Shown here one piece after another: positions 58,552 through 64,000 of a stretch of 64,000 nt of DNA. Position numbers and translations under genes: made by a program. Numbering within the stretch: position 1 is the first letter of the stretch; each line of letters starts with the position of its first letter. Origin of the DNA: Xylanimonas allomyrinae (GTDB lineage Bacteria; Actinomycetota; Actinomycetes; Actinomycetales; Cellulomonadaceae); the NCBI RefSeq assembly GCF_004135345.1, contig NZ_CP035495.1:1054001-1118000 (forward strand), read 5' to 3'. Under the pieces are notes generated by a model. That model searched no databases, was not told the origin of the DNA, and saw only the letters and a list, made by a program, of their open reading frames with translations.

Positions 58552-59589
58552 ATGCTCGCCTCGCGCAAGACCACCCCCTCGCGCCGGATCCGCGCCCTCG
58601 CGGCCGGAACCGGGGTCCTCGCCCTTCTCGGCCTGGCCGGGTGCTCGTCGCAGCCCTCCGGGGGCTCCGGCGACGGCGCCTCCCCCGGCGACGCCGTCAA
58701 GGTCGGGCTCATCACGAAGACGGACACCAACCCCTTCTTCGTCCGCATGCGTGACGCCGCGAAGGAGGCGGCCGACGCGCAGGGCGCCGAGCTCATCGCG
58801 CTCGCGGGCGCGTTCGACGGCGACAACGAGGGCCAGGTCGCCGCCATCGAGAACCTCGTGTCCCAGGGGGTGCAGGGCATCCTCATCACGCCCAACTCCT
58901 CGACCGGGATCCTGCAGGCGATCGCCGACGCGCGGGACGCGGGCGTGATCGTCATCGCGCTCGACACGGCCACCGACCCGGAGGACGCCGTCGACGCCAC
59001 GTTCGCCACCGACAACCACCAGGCGGGCGTCTACCAGGGTGCCTGGGTCAAGGCGAAGCTCGGCGACTCCGAGCCCGTCGTCGCGATGCTCGACGGCACC
59101 CCCGGCGGCACCGTCGACACCTTCCGGCACGACGGCTTCCTGGAGGGGATGGGCCTGACCGAGAGCTCCCCGCAGATCGCCGCCAAGGAGAACACCAACG
59201 GCGACCAGACCAAGGCCCAGACGGCGATGGAGAACATCCTGTCCGCGCACGCGGACGTCAACGCCGTCTACACGATCAACGAGCCCGCGGCCCGCGGTGC
59301 CTTCCAGGCGATCTCCGACGCCGGGCTGGCCGACGGCGTGACCATCGGCTCGATCGACGGGTCGTGCGCCGGCGTGCAGGCGGTGGCCGACGGCCAGATC
59401 GGGGCGACGGTCATGCAGTTCCCGAACGAGATGGCCGCGCTGGGCGTCAAGGCCGTCGTGAAGTACGCCGCCGACGGCACGAAGCCGACCGGGTTCCACG
59501 ACACGGGAGCGCAGCTGATCACCGACCAGCCCGTCGAGGGCCTCGACTCCCAGGACAGCGCATGGGGTCTCGAGAACTGCTGGGGCTGA
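58552..59589 (+). CDS. Sugar ABC transporter substrate-binding lipoprotein (FrcB/RbsB type)
   Basis: The 345-residue protein has a signal peptide with lipobox LGLAGCSS (Cys about 31), then a type I periplasmic-binding fold: VGLITKTDTNPFFVRMRDAA, GILITPNSS, VIALDTATD and INEPAARGAFQAI. This is the pentose/hexose group that includes ribose and fructose binders. The kinase three genes on points to an Frc-type fructose system. A strong AAAGGAG site precedes the ATG; operators for the LacI regulator lie just upstream. Confidence 0.92.
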   Translation: MLASRKTTPSRRIRALAAGTGVLALLGLAGCSSQPSGGSGDGASPGDAVKVGLITKTDTNPFFVRMRDAAKEAADAQGAELIALAGAFDGDNEGQVAAIENLVSQGVQGILITPNSSTGILQAIADARDAGVIVIALDTATDPEDAVDATFATDNHQAGVYQGAWVKAKLGDSEPVVAMLDGTPGGTVDTFRHDGFLEGMGLTESSPQIAAKENTNGDQTKAQTAMENILSAHADVNAVYTINEPAARGAFQAISDAGLADGVTIGSIDGSCAGVQAVADGQIGATVMQFPNEMAALGVKAVVKYAADGTKPTGFHDTGAQLITDQPVEGLDSQDSAWGLENCWG

Positions 59590-59592
59590 CCG

Positions 59593-60594
59593 ATGGGTGC
59601 CGCATCTGACTCCCCCGCCCCGGCACGCACGCGAGGCGGAGCGACGCGGTGGGCCGTGCTGGCGAGGAGCCCGCTCGTCGGGCCCCTCGTCGCCCTCCTG
59701 GTCGCGGTCGTCGTGTTCGCCGTCATCACCGACACGTTCCTGCGGCCCACGAACCTGTCGCTCATCCTCCAGCAGTCGGTCGTCATCGGGATCCTTGCGG
59801 TGGCGCAGACGATCGTGATCCTCACGGCCGGCATCGACCTGTCGATCGGTGCCGTGGCCGTGCTCGGCACGATCGTCCTCGCCAAGGTGGGCGGTGAGCA
59901 CGGCCCGCTGGTCGCCATCGTCGCGGCAGCCGCCGTGCTCGCCGTGGTCGGGCTCGTCAACGGCGCCCTGGTCGCCTGGGTGCACCTGCCACCCTTCATC
60001 GTCACGCTCGGGGTGTTCACCGCCATGTACGCCGCCACCCAGCTGTACGCCGGGTCGCAGGTGTATCCCGTGGCCAAGGGGCCCCTGACCTGGCTCGGCA
60101 CCAAGCTGTCGTTCGGCGGGCTGACCATCACCACGGGCGTCCTGGCGATGCTGCTGCTGTACCTGCTCGCGTGGTACGTGCTGTCGCACACGGCCGCAGG
60201 CCGGCACCTGTACGCCGTCGGCGGTGCACCCGAGGCGGCCAGGCTGACCGGCATCCGCTCGGGTCGGGTCCTCGTGATCACCTACCTGGTCGCCGGCGTC
60301 GTCGCGGTCGTCGCGGCGTGGGCCGCGCTGGGCCGCATCCCCAACGCGGACCCGAACGCCTACCAGAACGCCAACCTCGAGACGATCACGGCCGTCGTCA
60401 TCGGCGGCACCAGCCTGTTCGGCGGGCGCGGGTCGGTACTGGGCACACTGGTGGGCACCTTGATCGTCGCCGTCCTGCGCAACGGGCTCACGCAGGCGGG
60501 CGTCGACAACCTCTACCAGAACATCGCGACCGGCGCCCTCGTCATCGCGGCCGTCGCACTCGACCAGGTCTCCCGCAGGAGGGTCCAGACATGA
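59593..60594 (+). CDS. Sugar ABC transporter permease (FrcC/RbsC type)
   Basis: The 333-residue protein has 8-10 membrane segments and the permease signature near the C-terminus (AVVIGGTSLFGGRGSVLGTLVGT). It forms the channel for the sugar delivered by the binding lipoprotein. Start is 3 bases after the binding-protein stop, and its stop overlaps the ATPase ATG (ATGA). One permease gene serving as a homodimer is usual for this class. Confidence 0.92.
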   Translation: MGAASDSPAPARTRGGATRWAVLARSPLVGPLVALLVAVVVFAVITDTFLRPTNLSLILQQSVVIGILAVAQTIVILTAGIDLSIGAVAVLGTIVLAKVGGEHGPLVAIVAAAAVLAVVGLVNGALVAWVHLPPFIVTLGVFTAMYAATQLYAGSQVYPVAKGPLTWLGTKLSFGGLTITTGVLAMLLLYLLAWYVLSHTAAGRHLYAVGGAPEAARLTGIRSGRVLVITYLVAGVVAVVAAWAALGRIPNADPNAYQNANLETITAVVIGGTSLFGGRGSVLGTLVGTLIVAVLRNGLTQAGVDNLYQNIATGALVIAAVALDQVSRRRVQT

Positions 60595-61415
60595 CCACCC
60601 AGGTGCCGGAACCCCCGGCCCCGACCGTGACCCCGGTGACCCCGGTGCTGGCAGCGACCGGGCTGACCAAGCGCTACGGGTCGGTCGTCGCGATGGACCG
60701 CGCCGACTTCGAGCTGCTGCCGGGCGAGGTGCTGGCCGTCATCGGGGACAACGGCGCCGGGAAGTCGACGCTCATCAAGGCGTTGTCCGGCGTCCTGACC
60801 CCCGACGCCGGCCAGATCCTCGTCGACGGCGAGCCGGTCGCCTTCCGCACCGCGCGCGACGCCCAGGCGCACGGGATCGAGACCGTCTACCAGGACCTCG
60901 CCCTCGCCCCCGCCCTGGACATCGCCTCGAACCTCTTCATGGGTCGCGAGCTGCGCCGCCCGGGGCTGCTCGGCACGGTCGCGCGCATGACCGACAAGCC
61001 CGCCATGCGGCGCCGCTCCCAGGAGTTCTTCGACGAGATGCAGATCCGCGTCACGTCGGTGACCCAGCCCGTCGAGGCGCTCTCCGGCGGGCAGCGGCAA
61101 GGGGTTGCCGTCGCCCGCGCCGCCGCGTTCGGCAAGCGCGTGATCATCATGGACGAGCCGACTGCGGCACTCGGCGTGCGCGAGTCGGGCACCGTCATCG
61201 ACCTGATCAAGCGCATCCGGGCGCGCGGCATCCCCGTCGTCCTCATCAGCCACGACATGCCGCACGTGTTCGAGGTCGCCGACCGCATCCACGTCCACCG
61301 CCAGGGTCGGCGCGCGGCGGTCGTCCGTCCGGGGAACCGCACGATGGCGGAGGTCGTCGCGTTGATGACCGGCGCGCTCGAACCGACACAGGACGAGCGC
61401 CGTGGGATCGCGTGA
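60591..61415 (+). CDS. Sugar ABC transporter ATP-binding protein (FrcA-like, single domain)
   Basis: The 274-residue protein has one complete nucleotide-binding domain: Walker A GDNGAGKSTL, the signature LSGGQRQGVAVARA, Walker B IIMDEPTAALG and the switch SHDMPHVFEVAD. Ribose-type importers usually carry two such domains fused; a single one is the FrcA pattern of fructose systems. Its end overlaps the kinase gene start by 14 bases. It powers the permease from the cytoplasmic side. Confidence 0.92.
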   Translation: MTTQVPEPPAPTVTPVTPVLAATGLTKRYGSVVAMDRADFELLPGEVLAVIGDNGAGKSTLIKALSGVLTPDAGQILVDGEPVAFRTARDAQAHGIETVYQDLALAPALDIASNLFMGRELRRPGLLGTVARMTDKPAMRRRSQEFFDEMQIRVTSVTQPVEALSGGQRQGVAVARAAAFGKRVIIMDEPTAALGVRESGTVIDLIKRIRARGIPVVLISHDMPHVFEVADRIHVHRQGRRAAVVRPGNRTMAEVVALMTGALEPTQDERRGIA

Positions 61416-62043
61416 ACGCCTGGCGACGGGCGCGCTCGTCGAGCGTGCCCGTCGCCTCGCGGCTCGCCCGGGGCGCACGATCCTGGGGATCACCGGCCCG
61501 CCCGGGGCCGGCAAGTCCTGGCTCGCGCGCGCCGTCGTGGACGCGCTCGGCCCACGCCTGGCGGTGGCCGCGGGGATGGACGGGTTCCACCTGTCCAACG
61601 ACGTCCTGAACGCGCTCGGACGCCGTCAGCGCAAAGGGGCGATCGACACGTTCGACGACGCCGGGTACGCCTCGCTCATCACGCGGCTGGCCCGGCAGGT
61701 GCCGGGCGACGGCGTGGTGTACGCCCCGGTGTTCCACCGGGAGATCGAGGAGCCCGTCGCCGCCGGCGTCGGCGTGGACGCCGACGTGCCGCTCGTCGTC
61801 ACCGAGGGCAACTACCTGCTGGCCACGTCGGGAGCGTGGCCGCTGGCCCGCGCCCACATGGACGAGGTGTGGTTCCTCGACCCGCCCGACGACCTGCGCA
61901 TGAAACGTCTCGTCGACAGGCACCACGCCTTCGGCAAGTCACGCGACGAGGCGCGCGCGTGGGCGTCGGGGACCGACCAGGTCAACGCCGACCTCATCGC
62001 GCGCACGCGGGCGAGCGCCGACCTGGTCGTCGAGATCGTCTGA
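61402..62043 (+). CDS. P-loop nucleoside/sugar kinase family protein (FrcK-like)
   Basis: The 213-residue kinase has the P-loop GITGPPGAGKSWLA, GMDGFHLSNDVLNALGRRQRKGAIDTFD, VTEGNYLLATSGAW and the lid RRLVDRHHAFGKS-like stretch (KRLVDRHHAFGKSRDEA). It belongs to the uridine kinase/pantothenate kinase-like group to which FrcK of rhizobial fructose operons belongs. Coupled to the transporter genes, it probably phosphorylates the imported sugar. The start is GTG within the ATPase gene end. Confidence 0.87.
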   Translation: MGSRERLATGALVERARRLAARPGRTILGITGPPGAGKSWLARAVVDALGPRLAVAAGMDGFHLSNDVLNALGRRQRKGAIDTFDDAGYASLITRLARQVPGDGVVYAPVFHREIEEPVAAGVGVDADVPLVVTEGNYLLATSGAWPLARAHMDEVWFLDPPDDLRMKRLVDRHHAFGKSRDEARAWASGTDQVNADLIARTRASADLVVEIV

Positions 62044-62048
62044 GCGGC

Positions 62049-62810
62049 TCAGCGCGAGCTCTCGTTCGCCTGCACCACGACGAACCCGACGCGCGCGTAC
62101 GTGCGGCGGGCGGCGTCGTTGTCGGCGTACATCCCGAGCGTGACGATCGGCGCCTCGGCGAGCCCGGCGCGCACCGCGACCGCCGTGGTCGCCGCGGCGA
62201 CGCCGCGACGCCGCCACGCCGGGTCCGTCCCGACGGACCCCAGCACCCACGGCGCCCCGGGCACGCGCCGGTCGGCGCCGACGACGCCGCGCAGCACGCC
62301 GTCGTCGTCGCGCCAGCCCCACCAGCGGGAGCGCGGCTCACCCACGGCGAGCTCGCCCTCGGGGTGCGCGACGCCGAGCGTCGCGGCCGCCTCCCGGAGG
62401 CCGGCCCGGCCGGTGAGCTCCTCCACGCGCTCCTGCCCCGGGAGGTCGGCGGGCGCGCGATCGGTCATCAGCCAGTCCCAGTGGGCCTGCGCCGGTCGGT
62501 CGAACGGTGCGGGGACGGCGGCGGTCAGCCGGGCGAGCGCCGCACGCGTGCCGCGCGGGACCGTCGTGCGCCCCACCGGCGCGAGGTCGCCCGCGGCCAG
62601 GACGAGGCGCGCGACGGCGTCGGGCGAGCCGACGCCGTAGACCCCGTATCCGTCGGGCTCGGTGGCCGCCAGGCGGCGCAGCCGCAGCAGCAGCGCGTCG
62701 TCGTCCCACCACGCGTGCGACGCGTCCCACGCGTGGTGGGCGGACTCCGTGACGACCAGCGGGTGGGACGCCCACCGCTCGGGCAGGTCGACGCCGACCG
62801 TGGCGATCAC
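62049..62810 (-). CDS. GNAT family N-acetyltransferase
   Basis: The 253-residue protein has a C-terminal GNAT fold with the acetyl-CoA loop [19 protein letters not shown] and the motif [22 protein letters not shown] (about residues 175-250). The N-terminal half has no clear catalytic signature and may be a degenerate second GNAT fold. The acceptor is not known. GTG 62810 overlaps the aspS stop (GTGA), so it is translated with the synthetase. Its end lies 5 bases from the convergent kinase gene. Confidence 0.82.
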   Translation of the reverse strand: MIATVGVDLPERWASHPLVVTESAHHAWDASHAWWDDDALLLRLRRLAATEPDGYGVYGVGSPDAVARLVLAAGDLAPVGRTTVPRGTRAALARLTAAVPAPFDRPAQAHWDWLMTDRAPADLPGQERVEELTGRAGLREAAATLGVAHPEGELAVGEPRSRWWGWRDDDGVLRGVVGADRRVPGAPWVLGSVGTDPAWRRRGVAAATTAVAVRAGLAEAPIVTLGMYADNDAARRTYARVGFVVVQANESSR

Positions 62811-64000
62811 GCCGGGTCGTCGCCCTTCTGCTGACCGCCCTTCGCACCCTTGGCGGTGGCGACGGCGTCGACGCCGGCCTCCTTGCGCTGCTCCGGCGTG
62901 ATCGGGGCGGGCGCCTCGGTCAGCGGGTCGAAGCCGCCGCCCGACTTGGGGAACGCGATGACGTCGCGGATCGACGGCGACTTGGTCAGCAGGGCGACGA
63001 TGCGGTCCCACCCGAAGGCGATGCCGCCGTGCGGCGGGGCGCCGAACGCGAACGCGTCGAGCAGGAAGCCGAACTTCTCCTGCGCCTCGGCCGGGCCGAT
63101 GCCCATGACGTCGAAGACGCGCTCCTGCACGTCACGGCGGTGGATACGGATCGACCCGCCACCGATCTCGTTGCCGTTGCAGACGATGTCGTAGGCGTAG
63201 GCGAGCGCGTTGCCCGGGTCCTGCTCGAACGTGTCGATCCAGTCCGGGTTCGGCGAGGTGAACGCGTGGTGGACGGCGGTCCAGGCCGAGTGCCCCAGCG
63301 CGACGTCGCCCTCGTCGGCGGCCTCGCCGGTCGGCTTGAACAGGGGGGCGTCGACGATCCACACGAACGCCCAGGCGTCGTCGTCGATCGCGCCGGTCTT
63401 CCTGGCGATCTCCAGGCGTGCCGCACCCAGCAGCGCGCGCGCCTCCGACGTCTTGCCGGCGGCGAAGAACACGGCGTCGCCCGGCTGGGCGCCGGTCGCG
63501 GCCGCGAGCCCGGCACGCTCGGCGTCGGACAGGTTCTTGGCCACGGGGCCGCCGAGCGTGCCGTCCTCACCGAACGTCACGTAGGCCAGACCGCGAGCGC
63601 CGCGCTGCTTGGCCCACTCCTGCCAGGCGTCGAACTGCCGGCGCGGCTGCGAGGCCCCGCCGGTCATGACGACGGCGCCGACGTACTCGGCCTGGAACAC
63701 GCGGAAGGGCGTGTCGGCGAAGTACCCGGTCAGCTCGACGAGCGGGTTGCCGAAGCGCAGGTCGGGCTTGTCGGAGCCGTACAGGCGCATCGCGTCGGCG
63801 AAGGTCATGCGCGGGATCGGCGTCGGGATGGTGTAGCCGATGAGCTCCCACAGCGCGACGAGCACCTTCTCGGCCATCGCGATGACGTCGTCCTGCTCGA
63901 CGAAGCTCATCTCGACGTCGAGCTGTGTGAACTCGGGCTGCCGGTCGGCGCGGAAGTCCTCGTCGCGGTAGCAGCGCGCGATCTGGTAGTAGCGCTCCAT
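62807..64000 (-). CDS. aspS: Aspartyl-tRNA synthetase (C-terminal 397 residues; runs off the right edge)
   Basis: AspS charges tRNA-Asp (and perhaps tRNA-Asn). The visible part starts in class II motif 2 ([25 protein letters not shown]), has the bacterial GAD insertion (about residues 90-230) and motif 3 ([15 protein letters not shown]), then a basic [11 protein letters not shown] tail. The N-terminal anticodon-binding domain lies beyond the window, so the first Met seen here is internal. It is followed directly by the GNAT gene. Confidence 0.95.
   Translation of the reverse strand: MERYYQIARCYRDEDFRADRQPEFTQLDVEMSFVEQDDVIAMAEKVLVALWELIGYTIPTPIPRMTFADAMRLYGSDKPDLRFGNPLVELTGYFADTPFRVFQAEYVGAVVMTGGASQPRRQFDAWQEWAKQRGARGLAYVTFGEDGTLGGPVAKNLSDAERAGLAAATGAQPGDAVFFAAGKTSEARALLGAARLEIARKTGAIDDDAWAFVWIVDAPLFKPTGEAADEGDVALGHSAWTAVHHAFTSPNPDWIDTFEQDPGNALAYAYDIVCNGNEIGGGSIRIHRRDVQERVFDVMGIGPAEAQEKFGFLLDAFAFGAPPHGGIAFGWDRIVALLTKSPSIRDVIAFPKSGGGFDPLTEAPAPITPEQRKEAGVDAVATAKGAKGGQQKGDDPA

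Overview
The window is 64 kb of a very GC-rich, densely packed bacterial chromosome. Starts are ATG, GTG or TTG, adjacent genes often overlap by four bases (ATGA/GTGA), and the gene neighbourhoods are classic actinobacterial ones: a GarA-type FHA protein with the MerR regulators FtsR and ResR, the mycobacterial-type integration host factor next to gmk, the pyrR-B-C-x-carA-carB-pyrF order, and a helicase-motif-poor PriA. I infer an actinomycete, plausibly a cellulomonad or promicromonosporacean relative in the Micrococcales; the species cannot be fixed from sequence alone. I saw no rRNA, tRNA, insertion sequence, prophage or CRISPR array.

Layout. (a) 1-7.75 kb: a phospholipase D/cardiolipin synthase gene converges on an envelope/regulatory block matching the Rv1822-Rv1830 region of Mycobacterium tuberculosis: CDP-alcohol phosphatidyltransferase, DUF881, small basic protein, DUF881, FHA, FtsR, bifunctional nuclease, ResR, plus a metallo-hydrolase. 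The gcvH gene normally found in this block is absent. (b) 8-10.1 kb: a DEAD-box RNA helicase with a long leader and a very strong terminator. (c) 10.1-25.95 kb, minus strand: PH-domain protein, hisG-hisE, the riboflavin operon ribD-ribE-ribBA-ribH behind an FMN riboswitch, rpe, rsmB, fmt, a HAD gene, priA, metK, coaBC, rpoZ, gmk, mihF. (d) 26-37.1 kb: a DUF899 protein, the pyrimidine operon led by pyrR with a recognisable PyrR-binding hairpin, nusB, efp. (e) 37.2-44.7 kb: a patch of accessory genes interrupting the usual aroB-aroQ-efp neighbourhood: a SatD-like regulator with a small membrane partner, a HAD hydrolase, aroQ, a DJ-1/PfpI protein, a UMF1-type MFS transporter, an FMN lactate oxidase-type enzyme, and a coupled lipase-phosphodiesterase pair. 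(f) 44.7-57.35 kb: aroB, aroK, aroC, aroE, two tandem mltG genes, ruvX, alaS, two envelope-associated small proteins, rpsD and rarA. (g) 57.36-62.05 kb: a LacI regulator divergent from an Frc-like sugar ABC importer and kinase. (h) a GNAT gene and the 3' part of aspS at the right edge.

Two signals run across the window. First, six conserved genes (ribBA, rsmB, priA, aroB, alaS, rarA) are each broken by one or two frameshifts. All seven breaks are repaired by adding one G or C to a short G/C run, which points to sequencing or assembly deletions rather than gene decay. Second, at least ten genes have a TANNNT element exactly 6-7 nt before an ATG/GTG, the layout of leaderless actinobacterial promoters, and this settles several start codons. 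The best candidate for an under-described system is the SatD-like regulator, membrane protein and inverted-repeat operator at 37.2-38.25 kb.
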